Shown: positions 37,740 to 49,806 of the stretch, piece by piece
Position numbering within the stretch: position 1 is the stretch's first letter
Layout of the letters: each line of letters starts with the position of its first letter
Made by a program: the position numbers and the translations under genes
NCBI RefSeq assembly: GCF_000204055.1
Contig: NW_006768794.1
Location: forward strand, 372,001 to 436,000
Direction: 5' to 3'
Length of the DNA: 64,000 nt
From: Melampsora larici-populina 98AG31
Taxonomy: Eukaryota; Basidiomycota; Pucciniomycetes; Pucciniales; Melampsoraceae
The notes under the pieces: model-generated
Databases searched by the model: none
Told to the model about the DNA's origin: nothing
The model's input: the letters and a program-made list of their open reading frames with translations, nothing else

Positions 37740-37947
37740 CTGACCCGGCACGGGCGCTAACGGTGCCGGATATCGGGGCTACGTTTGTCGGAGCGTAGCT
37801 TATTGGAAAAATCGACTTTTGTCAGGGCCCCGTAGCGCAACTCCGTCCCCGCCCAAAACGTTACGCTCCGAAGGAGCGCAGCGCATGATAAAATCCGCTG
37901 CGCCGCGCTGCGTCCCAGCTACGGCTAACTCAGCTGACCCAGTGTTG
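37740..37947 (-). repeat. Right subterminal CpG-rich repeat region of hAT 2
   Basis: Counterpart of 32991-33235, with repeated gtagcgc, cgttacgctcc and gctgcgc words and the right terminal inverted repeat at its end. Confidence 0.75.
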
Positions 37948-37955
37948 TTTCTACC
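37948..37955 (+). repeat. Right target-site duplication of hAT 2
   Basis: tttctacc, identical to 32983-32990. Confidence 0.9.
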
Positions 37956-38707
37956 AGACGCAGTGACGGGCCCATTAGTTGCCTCACAACCCTTATTTTT
38001 TCTTACTAACTTGTGGCTAGATAGATCAAACTTGTTTCAGGACAGTGTGTTTTTATGCCCTAGGGCCAGGTATTGCACTATAAATACATTCAATTAAAAA
38101 AAAGGCACGTACAAAACGAGAAAGACAACAACAAGACCCCCCATCACAAGTCAAAAGACAAAAATATATATAAGAAGATAAAGCAATAGTAGGCAGAACA
38201 ACATGATATAAGTCTCAACATTTGACCTGCAAGTCTTGCCACGTGAGAAACAAAAAAAAACATGACAAAAGAACTAAAGAAAGTTACATGAAGCTTGGGG
38301 ATATCTGTGTCTTCAGCTCAAGACTGGGTAGTTTTTTCAGCAGCAAGAGTATAGATTTGATAGGACATGACCAAGGGTGGATCAAATGGGATTTCACAAT
38401 CAAGCAAAAAAGTTCCATCTGGATTGGCAAAGACTTTGATTGATGCCGCATTGACATTTGGGTTCTGTGAAGCATTGAAGAATTGTACAGATTTAGTTTC
38501 CCGGGTCTTCATATTTTGATTTTCCTTGGAGCATCTTCACATTGGTGCGCAAGAAGGCTGTCTGACAATGACTGTTTGACAGGTCTCAGCCTGTATCACA
38601 GATTTGCGCATAGGTTGACAAAACCACAGCTGTGTAGATACTGACAAGTCAAAACAATAAATGACCAAGGGAGAGGATTGTAGATTGGAATGTGATTAAA
38701 TTGTGAG

Positions 38708-39229
38708 CCAGCACAGCCACATCCACTCTTGAAGAGGGGCTTATGACTGAAACCCCAGGTTTTGCCTGAGCACAGCAGGATTTTCAAGTACTTTTGCTTG
38801 AAATCTCATTGTGAGGGCTCTAGACATCTTGTAACCTCACAATGATGACCAGAGCTTCTTATAAGCCTTGTACCCACACTAGTGCCACTACTTGCACCAT
38901 TTTACTTGAGCAAAAGGACACAGTTGAGTTGTTGAGTTCTTGCGAATCTGGCTCTACTTCAATACAGGGCCTACACGTGTGCTTGACCGGTTCAAAATGA
39001 CTTGCTCTTGGAGTCCAATTTCCTTGTGACCCACAACTGTTGACATGCTAAATAATGTACAAGGAGACACAGAAGACCTTGAAGAAGCTCCTCCCAATTT
39101 TGGTGACATTGCATGTTGTATTGGGTCCTCATTGTGGGGATCCAAGGTCCTTGAATTTTTTGATGTGCTCAAGCCAAACCCGGGATTTTAGTCATAAGCC
39201 CCTCTTTGAGAGCAGACTTGGCCATGTCA
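38708..39229. repeat. Inverted repeat pair (arms about 70 bp, about 380-bp spacer)
   Basis: The left arm 38708-38779 and the reverse complement of 39161-39229 share agtcataagcccctctt and flanking bases at moderate identity. A short perfect hairpin (cattgtgagg to cctcacaatg, 38808-38844) lies in the spacer. It may be a fold-back element. Confidence 0.7.
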
Positions 39230-39415
39230 GAATGTGGGATTAGTGAAGCTGAGGTATTTGCACACAGTTCAAATTTGCACTCTCATGGTTGAGATTTGGA
39301 TGGTGTGGCACAGACAGGCTGTTTACATGGTCCGGTGACTCAGATGTTTTCCCGCACAAAATGAATACATCCTGTATTGTCCAATTTACATGGCCTGGTG
39401 GCAATGCTCTGTGTG

Positions 39416-39515
39416 GTCACTTGAGGAATTTCTGACCAGAAATCACATTCTGTAAGTTTCTTGATGTTTTGAATTTTTCAGAATGTGATTTCTCACCAGA
39501 AATTGCTTAAGTGAC
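39416..39515. repeat. 100-bp near-palindrome
   Basis: gtcacttgaggaatttctg plus agaaatcacattctg on the left faces cagaatgtgatttct plus agaaattgcttaagtgac on the right. The inner 15-bp stem is perfect; the outer arms match with small changes around a spacer of about 26 bp. Confidence 0.85.
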
Positions 39516-40296
39516 TGCGCCCTCAGTGTATTGTTTAAAACTGTGGGGTGAAGCTGCTGGTCTGGGTTTTCTATCTACAGTCATTCCACCTTTGCTTGTC
39601 ACTTTGAAATTTAATGACATAATCTCAGAGCTAATACATGCCAATACAGGCCATTCTATAAGCATACATAGGCTTCAATCAAGATTGGGACATCTCAATT
39701 GAGGCAGTTGACTGTTTTGCTGCCCCAATATGACCACTTCTATATCCTTGATCCAATCATAACATTTTCTATCCAATGCAAGGTATTCTGTTGTTTTAGT
39801 ATGCCTTTCACCAAGTACAGCCCTCAAATCAAAGTGATTGCTGTCAACAAGTTGCTTTGTGGTATATCCATTCTTGTAATCAACACAGAAGTTCTCAACA
39901 AAATTTCACCCCAAACCTTCTTGAAATGGAAGTCTCTTGGCAGATGTTACACGCTATTGTCAGAGAACCGGATACATACAGGAAACAAGGCCATCCAACA
40001 ACCTACTTGTAGGAAGATTGTGAATTTATGGTCAAGCTCATCAAAGACAAATCAACTCTCTTCCTCAATGATACCCAATTGGTAATGCACAATCATACCA
40101 ACATCACATCTTGTCTAGAAACCATCACAGATGACTTGAAAGAACAGCTGTGTCTTATAGTTCATATAAAGCATGTAAAGTGGATCTCAAATAATCATCT
40201 GAGATCCAAGTGGCTTATTCAATGTGGCTTGCCAACATCCCATCAAGGTGTTCATATTTCAATAATACCATGCTAACATCTTATCTTTGTTCAATT

Positions 40297-41070
40297 ACAT
40301 GCTGTGCCAGACCACCAATTCATGATCTAAGTTTGTAAATAAAAAAATGGCTTCCAAAATGCACAAGCAATGTTTGAAACAGGTTAACATTCCCGCTTAC
40401 TGGTGGGTGCCAGACAGCATGCATATTGTTGCAAAGCTGCCTTACTTGTTAAGGCGGGGTTTTCTGCTTTGGGTGTGAAGGCACCTCCACCCCTCAAAGT
40501 GAAATAAGCTGATTGTGGGATCGCCAACCAAAGGAACCATTGTCAAAGAAGACAAGGAATCAGGTACAAATAAACCTACCATAGTTCCTCCTCATAGCAG
40601 ACAATCTTATAAGCCTGTTGAATCAGAGAACCCTGTGGAACACAGCTTACAGGACCTTGACACTGACAAATCAATTCCACCTGCAGAAGCTATTTCACAC
40701 TTGTTAGACCAGGGTGAAGCAGCTGAAACCAAAGATGAAGTATTTCCAGAATTTACAGTAGATGATCACAAAGCTCAACCTACGCATTGTTGGGAAGCAA
40801 ACAATGTCATTTGCATATTACGCAAGGTATGTGTCTCACTGGATTGAAGGATCTCCAATCAACTGATGACTGATCATTGTTATATTTACATGGTATTTAG
40901 GTTGATTTTATTACCCACAGAATTACCTGTTCAGCAGCTTGGAATAGAGAGTTTGACAGGATCGGAGAGAAAAAAGGTTCCAAACGGTCCCTGATGGTGG
41001 TCTATGGGATCCAATGGAATATAAAGTATCAGAGCTGCCACAAGGCTTGGATTGCAAGAGAGGTGTGTAA
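40297..41070 (+). pseudogene. Degenerate hAT transposase fragment related to hAT 2
   Basis: Plus-strand relic that follows hAT 2 in order: CQTTNS*SK, KKMASKMHKQCLKQ, ALLVKAGFSALGVKAPPPLK then a stop, an acidic linker, HCWEANNVICILRK, a spacer resembling the same intron, and VDFITHRITCSAAWNREFD then GIQWNIKYQSCHKAWIARE. The hAT 2 gene has AALGVKAPPPLKVK, HRREANQVDFILRK and VDFITRRITRSAAWRKEFE at the matching places. Stops and short deletions break the frame, and no termini were found. It is an old, partial copy of the same hAT family. Confidence 0.85.
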
Positions 41071-41931
41071 TTTCTAATTTTCTTCAGAAACCCAAAAAAG
41101 TATCAGACATTGCTTGCTGAGTTGATTTTGATCAGTCAAATGCTTCAAACTATTCCAAAAAACATTGCAGGACAAATAGCATTGTATTTCTCCTGAGATT
41201 TTGTTTTTTACACCATGGTGAAATCCTTGCGGTGTCATTCCATCTCTACTCTTGCTCATCATCATTGCTTCATTATCACTCCATTGATTGATGGATGTTG
41301 ATTGTTTTTGTGTTTTTTCCAGCAGATGTGTTGATTCCTAAACCCCTTCAGAAACTTATATCATCTCATGAAGGCAGAATTAATAAGGTAGTTTTGATTA
41401 TGCAGTCTAGCTTTGAGCAAGAGCTACTGAATCTATGCACCAAGTGCTTACGGATTAGGACATTGAAATGGGATGAGTATGGGTTTGTCTGCAAGATTCA
41501 GGTATGATCATTAACACATTTTGGTGACCATCTTTAGAAAGGTAAGAGAATTCACATCTCTACATCACAAACTTTTTGTTTACCCTTGCAATCTCGCGAA
41601 ACCAATGTCTGATGTCTCAACTGAAATAAACCAGAAGGTTTTCTCCTTATCAAAATCTGTTGAAAAGTAATATCATTTCTCTATACATAAAAACTTCAAA
41701 TTATTATTCAAGCATCATCAAACCTCTAAAATCTCAACACCAACCTGCAACAAAATCCGCACCAGAACTTATACATACAATATTTCTTCCTATACAATCA
41801 CAGAGTTCTTTGAAATCAAATTCTAATGCTCTTCAGAGGCTCAAAATGCCATTCAATAAACCGAAAGAATTCTAACCAACTCGACCCAAAACTCACTAAT
41901 TTCTTTTCTCCTGATAAATTGGATCTTTCTT
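41071..41931. other. Intergenic region downstream of the S9 peptidase gene
   Basis: About 0.86 kb. An open frame at 41295-41507 (LQKLISSHEGRINKVVLIMQ and on to EYGFVCKIQ) may be another transposon remnant, but I cannot place it. The rest shows nothing recognisable. Confidence 0.45.
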
Positions 41932-44900
41932 TTAATTTGAACCAGAAACACTTGAACTTACTCCAGCAGGACACCATTCATCTTTAAAAGTGCAATATAA
42001 CCCGAAAAAAGGAAAATCGTGAGTTTTCAAAAACTCGACAAAAGTAACAAGAGAAACAAATTTACCCAAAAATTTAAATATCTCTTTATACCAACGTATT
42101 AAATTAGCAGATTTAGAAACCCAATGATTTTCATCCGGCTATTCCGATTTCCACCCCCCAGAAAAAAACCAACCAAAAAATCCCATTATTATTTCTTCCA
42201 ATCATAAAAGAAAAAAGAAAAAAGAAAAATGCGACTTACAAAATAAAGTAATTTAGATGGAATTCCTTGACGTTGTAAAGAATTAAAGACCTAAAGAAAC
42301 CCCAATAAATATCAGATGAAATTTCAACCAATCATCAAACACCAAAAGAATCTAAGCTTTTTGCAATCAAGTGTTTCAAAACTTACACTTATTCCTTCAG
42401 ATTCAGGTAATCGATCTATCCCAAACCAAACCGATAAAAAACCCTACAACTCAATCAATCAAGAAGAGAAACTGAACCACTTACAATCGAATCGACTATG
42501 AATAACCAAACAAGGAGTTTTCCAGTTCCCGACAAAATTCAATGGGTTCCATTTCTCATAAACTTCTTTCTTATGGATAGCAGTTCCACCAAACTCATGT
42601 TCAGGAAAATATATTTCATCTGTAGCAAAGTAAGTCGAAATTGTATTCAAGATTCCATCATGTGAAACGAATGCTTTAAAATTGAATGGTGAATTGTTGT
42701 GTCCCATCAACCAGTTGACCATATAACCTCCGTAACTTGCACCTGTGTGTTTTTGTCAAAGAAGAAAGAGTCAAATATGGATCCAATGGAAATCAGAAAA
42801 ATCGTTTGGAGAATAGATAGGGAATGGTTCGAGAACGTACCAAGTGCAGCTGTTCGATTTGAATCTATCTCTGGATAATGATCAAGTATATACTGATAAC
42901 CAGCTGCTAAATCCTAAAAATTCACTCCATCCCCAACCAAAAATCATAAATGATCCAAGATATGCAATTCGATCTCATCCTATGTAATTAGAAGCCCACC
43001 TTATAAGGTTTACCACCCCATTGTTGGTTAATAGAATCCGTAAATTCCTAAACCAAAAGAAAACCCAAAATGATTCAATCCACAAGAATGATTAGGGAAA
43101 AAAACTTTCAAGAATGTATTATGATCACTTACTTGACCAAAACCCGTAGAACCAGATGGATTGATCATAGCCACAAGATAACCAGCAGATGCAAATGCAT
43201 TGGCATTCCATCTTAAACCCCAAGAATCATTCCAAGCCGATTGAGGACCACCATGTCTACCAAACAAATCCAATTATTAAGAAAAGGATCAAGACTTTTC
43301 ATCTGAATTACATAACTTACATTAAAAATAATAACGGCCATTTTTCTTCGACACCTTTTTTAAACCCAGGAGGTCTAATAAAGATCCCATGAACTTTAAC
43401 TTCTTCGGCACCCTCAAACCAAAAGTGTTCTGCATCATCAAGTCCATCAAGTCCAAGTGTCTCAAAAGAATTCAATTTCATCAATGATACATCTTGATTT
43501 TTTGATAAATTTAAGATGGATGGAGAATTTAATGAATTTAATGAAGAAGTTGTAAGTAATAAATTTGTGGATTCAGGTGTTGAAGTTGGTAAGTAAGATA
43601 GATTAGAAATTGAGTTCTCTTTTGTTAGACTTATTGGCATTTCTTTTGAATCTTCTTTAACAGGAAGACGAAAAGCTTTCACCCTACCATGTTCCTAAAA
43701 TTACAACCAACAAACATCAAAGATATAAAAAGAAAGTGATAAGCTTGATTTTTGTTTGTGATTATAGAAAGAACAAACCTGAGCAGTTAAAAATATTTCA
43801 GTATCATCTTTACCCCAGATTATTCGACTTGGAGACCTATCCCAATGTTTAGTTAAACAATATCTTCTACGAGTTTCGAAATCATATATCATTACTCTAT
43901 TACGATCTGATTCGTATCCATCTATTCTCATTTCTAACCAAGCTAATTTCCCTTTATCTCTGGTATTATTAGATTTTGCTGATGGTGAAAAAACAGGCTA
44001 AAAGAAACAGAACCAATATTCCCATAAATTAAGTATAAGATGTTTTTCGACTATTGAAGAGGAAAGGGGAAGAGGTTTACATTTGAAGTTGCACCTTGAT
44101 CTCCCATTGTGACTTCTACTATTCTACCATCTTCTTTATGTTTTGGAAATAATGGTACCACATAAATGTTCTGACGAGTATGCCAAGCTTTTTCAAACAG
44201 ATAAAAATCAAACGATATGTTAGGACTAAAAGAGAAATCTTTCATTCTGATTGATTACTTACCTGGATTTAAGTTTGGATCTTTTGATGTTACAACGATT
44301 GATGAACCTGAAAGATCAAAATCAGATCCGTCACCAAGTGGACCATTAGGAACCGTCTATTTCGTGAGACAGAATCTAATTAGTATGATGAAAGATTTTA
44401 AAGAAACTATAGAGAATAAGACATACTAAATTAGGGAAAGGAGAATAAAAAGTCGAATCTGAAGATAACGACCATTGAAGATTTTCAGTAAGAGAAAGTT
44501 GAGTAAAATAAACCCGACTAGATTTCCCATGAGGATTCATCCAAGTATCCCAACGTCTAACAAACAAAGCGTCATATACCATTCCAGAAGACCCATCATC
44601 TTCGTCTTTTTTAAGTTTTTCAATCTCATCCACTTTTTTTATTGATTCGTGATCATAAGGAGCATAGACTTCTGCAAAAAAAGCTAAGATTGCAGAGGTT
44701 TTTGATAATGAAATCGATTGTAAATCTGAGATTGTAGTTGGTAATTTTCCAACTAGATAGTTTTCATAAGCTTTTTCATTTGTTTTCTTTTCGAGATTTA
44801 TGGCCCATAGTTCAATTAATTTTCCTTCGTTATTTGGCAAAGAATCAAGTCTTTGATTCAATTCTTTAGTGGCAGATGAAGTATCTAAAGTAGGATCTAA

Positions 44901-45191
44901 ATCAGGTTTTTCTAAACTTGATCCTGGAGGCCTGAGATAAAGGATCGTATTAGAATCAATCCAAATCGCTTCAGTATAAACTAGATTATCAATCAAAAGT
45001 TCATGATTTGGAGTTTCTCTTTGAAGTTCAATAAACTGTAATGATCTGTTCATTTGTTTTTGTTTATGATTATATTTTGTTATGAAAACTAAAGCTTTTG
45101 TCCCATTTTGATTTGGAATATAAGTATTGATTCTTGGTAATTCTGATAAGCTGATTGGGTCTAGTTCGGGAGAATCGTTTTTTGCATCCAT
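41932..45191 (-). CDS. S9 family serine peptidase (dipeptidyl-peptidase V/acylaminoacyl-peptidase like)
   Basis: A multi-exon prolyl-oligopeptidase-family enzyme. It starts MDAKNDSPELDPISLSELPR with no signal peptide, so it is probably cytosolic. The N-terminal two thirds make a beta-propeller (for example YTEAIWIDSNTILYLRPPGS, GKLAWLEMRIDGYESDRNRV, HWDRSPSRIIWGKDDTEIFL). The alpha/beta hydrolase part has HGGPQSAWNDSWGLRWNANA, the nucleophile Ser in ALGASYGGYMVNWLMG (about 42740), the catalytic Asp created by splicing in HSRFDYRLPESEGIS (about 42480/42410) and the catalytic His in PDENHWVSKSANLIRWYKEI (about 42130). LQRQGIPSKLLYF precedes the last. All triad residues are present and exon joins hold frame. 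Reading through to TAA at 41932 adds a tail after the usual family end (KFLGKFV); a further intron could shorten it. It removes peptides from N-termini; the exact specificity is unknown. Confidence 0.9.
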
Positions 45192-46923
45192 TTTGATTCG
45201 ATCTATTTGATTGGACGTTGAGGAAGTAGAGGGAAGTAGGCTGAGTCTCGAGGTCAGGGGCTGCCAGGAGAGAGTTCAAGTGAAAGTCAATGATGATGAC
45301 GTCACCTCGATCAATCACATGTAAAAATGTGAGCCGGCCCCGAGTATGACGGGTCCGGGTAGGCGCTTTGCCCGGCCTTGGGTGGAGCCGGGTACCTGTC
45401 AGTAGCCCTCGGGGTTGACCAGGGCACACCAGAGTAGGGATGCAGGGCATTCTTGTAGCTCAATAGGGGTTTGAGTCTGTCAAAATAAGATCTACTAACC
45501 CTGCATCCTGATTATTGTGAAATATGGTTGGCGGAAAAAAGGTTGGAGCCCTTGCCGGGTCAGGCGCCCAAGCGGCTGGATGTGCCCACAGGGCCATTTT
45601 TTACTGCCATCAAGCTAGGTTTAAGTGCCCCAGGGCCCATACTGTCAGCTCTGTGAAAGGTGTTGAGGCCAGGCAGGGGTGGGTCCACTGCCAGGTCACA
45701 GCCCTAATTAAATGTACATAATATTCTGTCACATTTCATCATGTATGATATGAGTTGATCATAGTCACACAGTGCACAATCCAAGTCCCACACTGCTTCT
45801 TGTATGCTTCCAGCAAAACAAGGCACTCGTTAAGAAGTTTATGACAACAAGGTAGGCTTTGGCCTGTGAGGGGAATGAGTTTTTGCAGGAGAAATCTGGC
45901 TCTTTTATGATGTTTTCCCCATCTGTGGATTTTCATGAGGCAACAGAGTTTTTTGTTTGCCTCTCTGAGGCACATTGATTCATCTCCAATTCATCATCAC
46001 TTACAAGCTCCCTGAAAACTTACAACATATTCTGCTTCTCTGTGATTGACTCATGCCATTTACTAAACTTAACAAACAATCATAACCTATCATCATCTTG
46101 ATTTCCAATCACTCATTTTGATTTTGGGCAATGAGAAATTAACTCATCTCAAATATCTCATTGATTCATTGATGACTCAATAGAATCATACATTGAGGGT
46201 TTGATGGAATCACCCAATTGTTTCATTTCATTGATAGTGAAATCACTTGGTCCAAGTCTAACCCCTTGGTCCATTGTTTCTATTCATCACCTGTAATTGT
46301 TTGAAATACAAAAGTCAAATTTATGACTATGAAAGTCAAGTTATCAAAGTGAGAGTTGAACTTGTAAAGATCACAGGCTCAGCCATGGGCAAAAACCAAA
46401 GTTCAATTAGTACAAATCAGAGTAGAGTTGGTAATTATTAAAGTTTGAAGTTGGGTATTGCTATGATATACTGAGCTCTAGAGATGAGATACAAGGAGGC
46501 CAGTTGAGCAGAACTGCACAGCATGAGTGTGATAGAGCAAGATTTTTCTTGGCAAAATGTTGATTGGAGGTGATCTTGATGCAAGAGAGCCCTGAGTTGT
46601 AAAGCTTCTTCCAGGTTTATAATGGATTATTGAAACTTGAGAGCCTGTCTAGAGCAGCTTTCAAAACACCATATAACTGATCAGAAATAATAGATCATCA
46701 ACTGAAAAATGGCTTGCAAAAACAGGGGGAAAAGTGATAACAAACAGCATTTTTTGAAAAATTGAAAAATTGATCATTTTCAAAAAATAATGCATTTCTC
46801 CCACTCTTTGTAAGCTATACTGAACAGGGCCTTATTTGGATGCTGAATGCTGTTTATCCTGCGGAAATACTTCTGAATTGTTGATGGAGTCAAAATTGAA
46901 CAGAGACCAGACTGTGACAGAGG
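45192..46923. other. Intergenic region with a GC-rich block next to the S9 start
   Basis: 45240-45700 is far more GC-rich than its surroundings and has short inverted words (ccccgag near 45338 facing ctcgggg near 45410; ggatgcaggg near 45438 facing ccctgcatcc near 45500). It may be a small degraded element in the promoter of the S9 gene. The rest of the stretch shows no gene. Confidence 0.5.
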
Positions 46924-47589
46924 TAAGAGCATCCACAATGATCCACTTACTTTGAGGGGTCACAAATGGACCCCCAACCTTGATTTTCAGATGTGGGAGT
47001 CAGAAACCAAGTGTGGGCACAACAGAGCACTCAAATCTGCTGTCTTTGGGTTGAAAAACCTTAGTTTAATGCTGCATATGCTTTTACTCAGATGCTGAGT
47101 GGATTGGACTCATGATTGCAGTCAATTTCTTTTTGATGTGTGTTCTGTATTTCTTATTAGTGCATGTGATGTCAAGAGCCCCTACAGGCCCCCCAGATAT
47201 GGAGACTCTTGATCAAAATTTGAGGGCTCTCAATGTCTCACCTTGTACTTTGCAAGAACTGCTGTACAGTTGCTCCAGTCTAGTCACAACCAGAGCCCGG
47301 CCCCGCCCTGGGACCCAAATGTTAGGGGGTCCCAGTAATACCCAAAAAAATTTGCAGGGTTTTTTTGGTGAAAGTTCCTTTTCTTCACTCTATCACTGCA
47401 TACTTCACCCTTGTATTGTAAAGATACAAGTCTATGCTGTTCTGTACCCCAGGAGTTGTGATGAGAGGTGCTCCACCTACTTACACCACGGGGCGGGTGG
47501 CACATGACACTCACGTGAATTAATAAACCACACGCTGTCTACATTTCCATACCCAATGTGAGCTACACATGCCAGCCAGCGTGAGCTCC

Positions 47590-47700
47590 ACCCAATGTGA
47601 TCCGTATCATAACAAGGTGAGCATCTCACATCACAACAAGGTGGAATGACTCACACAGTGACAAGGTGAGCTATCTGACATAACAACAGTGTAAGCCTGA
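47590..47700 (+). repeat. Degenerate tandem repeat
   Basis: Four imperfect units of about 25 bp built round acaaggtgagc and related words (ataacaaggtgagcatct, acaacaaggtggaatgact, gtgacaaggtgagctatct, ataacaacagtgtaagc). Confidence 0.65.
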
Positions 47701-49191
47701 TCAATCAATGGCCAGATGAGTGATTCCTCTCAGTGCTCATTCCGCCTTGTTTGGTATTAATAGCCAACCCACTCAAATCAGGCTTGGCTGTTGTTTTTGC
47801 TGCCAGAATTGTGCATAAATAAAGTCATCCACTTTTTGCATTAGAAGAAACTCTCAAATACTACATACATTTATCAAGCAAAGAGGAAAGATAAAATTGG
47901 AAGAGCACAGTTGAAAAATAGAGAGAGAAAGATTTATATCAAATAAAATTGATCAGAAGGTGATGGGGATCTCTGTATCAAAGGGAATGATGATGTGAAT
48001 ATGACTGATTTTGAGACATGAAGCCAAATAGATGTATATATCACTTGTCTAATATGGACAGGTGATTGAGCCAGTGATTGAGCGATCTGATCTATGGACA
48101 AGCAAGAGTAGGATTAAAAGGAAGAGTTCGATAAAAAGCAGTTACAAGAGATCAGCAAATTTGAATCATGAAGTTAAGATGTTTGAGAACAGGAAAGTTG
48201 CACTTGAAATATTAAGTTTTTGTAGATTGTTACTTTGAAAGAAAGGAGCTTGTCTTGAGTGTATCCGTTTTGTTGAATGATTATTATTTGTTTTACTATA
48301 GCTGATCTTACTGAATCTCCTGATCTACATAATAGAATTGGAGAAGAATGATAAAGATTGATTAGTTCATTGAGTAATTGTTTATTGAACTTCAGAAGAA
48401 TTGGCTTTGAAGTAGTATGATGAAGTGTGATTCTTTTATGAGTCTTTGAAGAGGAGAAAGAGAGATAAACCTACAATGGTCAAAGTAGATTGATATTGTC
48501 AAAGAACAATAAAAGGCATTGATGAATATGATGGGATTGATTAAGACAATTGATCAGAAAAGATTGATGTGAAGGACAGACAAACTTACCATGATGTTAT
48601 CCAATTTGTCCTTGCAATCTATTGCATTCATGTGATGCAGTTGTTGAATCTTGCTATTGAAGATGCGAGAGATGCAAGAGATGCAAGAGTGAGACTGCTT
48701 GTGATCGATCAAAGTGGTGAAGTAGGAGTGGGTTGCAAACTTGCGTGCGGAATGACTTAGAAGAACGATGGTGGTCAGTGTATTTTAGAGAAGTAAAAAC
48801 CGGTGACGTCACTGTCCCTCAGAAAAATAAAAAATAAAAATAAAAATACCAAAAAAAAATGTTCAAGTACAAATTTCCTTGTCTTGTGTTCTCGAGAATT
48901 TGAGTCATCCAAGCTGATTCAGGTGCTGAGAACCTGGCTGATAGGTCCTGCTCACACGCATCAGCTCATCCGCTAATAGGCTGGTACATCACAGTAGCAT
49001 AACATGCGTGTAGAACGGGTGACCTCACCAGCGAGCTCACGTGTAGAACAGGTGACAAGCTTGGATGAGGGCCACATATCCGCGGTCACACTGCTGCCAC
49101 CTGTTCTACACAACCACTTGGGGTGGTCATACCCAACTTACATTCCACGTGGTCCCAGTTCAAAGTCGCCCCTTGGTGTACTCAAGGTACA

Positions 49192-49209
49192 TAAGTATTT
49201 AAATACTTA
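49192..49209. repeat. 18-bp perfect palindrome
   Basis: TAAGTATTTAAATACTTA, in an AT-rich stretch near the right end of the 2.6-kb element. A further aagtaaggtacttaata echo follows. Confidence 0.85.
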
Positions 49210-49757
49210 AGTAAGGTACTTAATAACTCAATATTAGGTCCATTAGGTACCTAGACCCAAATGTCGGAGGTTTTTCAAAACAAAGTGGCCAAGCAGATTG
49301 ACTCACCAAGTCATTTCTGACACAAACACCCCCCTTAGAGCCCAAAAATGACTCTTTACACATGATTTGTAAGTAAGAGTTCAGTGTGTAAACTTGTGTA
49401 ATCAAATTTCAATTTTGCAGAGCAAGTCTGGTTGTGACTAGACTGGAGCAACTGTAGCAGTTTTTTATGTTTTGACCCCTTAAGTGTGTGAGATCTTGCA
49501 TAATAGGTCCGCCATTGTGGATGCTCTAAAAGTCCACAAGAGCCATATGTGAAGCACTATTATCATATATGTGAATGCTATACATCATATGTATAGGTGA
49601 CCCAAGTGGTGAATAACCTCCAAATTTGCTTCTTTTTGCTTTTTTTGAAAAAAACACACACAAAATGTTACATCCTAGCACCACCCCTAAACCTTACTTG
49701 CCCACCAAAAAAACCAAAAAAGAAAAAAAATCTCAACCATTTATGGTGTCAAAACAT

Positions 49758-49806
49758 GTGCAAGAACTGTGCAAGACCAATGTGCAAGATCTGTGCAAGA
49801 TTTTGT
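49758..49806 (+). repeat. Left flanking direct repeat of the nested Harbinger block
   Basis: gtgcaagaactgtgcaagac followed by caatgtgcaagatctgtgca resembles 55104-55157 in the same orientation. The unit is itself internally repetitive (tgcaaga words). Confidence 0.7.

Larger units (their letters stand above)
32991..37947. mobile_element. hAT transposon 2 (5.0 kb, apparently intact)
   Basis: The left end is AACACTGGGCCAGCTGCG; the right end, reversed, is CAACACTGGGTCAGCTGAG, so the inverted repeats match over about 15 bp with one or two changes and a one-base offset. An 8-bp duplication (tttctacc) flanks the element. One minus-strand transposase gene with introns fills 33376-36902, and I found no stop or frameshift in its exons. 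About 200 bp at each end is CpG-rich with many short repeats. The matching flanks and open frame suggest recent insertion. Confidence 0.93.
37956..40296. other. Repeat-rich non-genic region
   Basis: No gene is supported. A minus-strand open frame at 38318-38512 (MKTRETKSVQFFNASQNPN and on to SYQIYTLAAEK) looks protein-like but matches nothing I know. A plus-strand frame at 39699-40085 has no recognisable features. Fold-back repeats in this stretch are listed separately. Confidence 0.45.
46927..49526. mobile_element. Coding-poor element with Harbinger-like ends (2.6 kb)
   Basis: The ends are a perfect 14-bp inverted repeat, gagcatccacaatg, with TAA directly outside both (46924-46926 and 49527-49529), the 3-bp duplication typical of PIF/Harbinger. 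Further in, gttgctccagtctagtcaca at about 47270 is repeated in inverse near 49430-49455. I found no transposase fragment inside; open frames are short. It looks non-autonomous, possibly with other repeats inserted. Confidence 0.75.
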
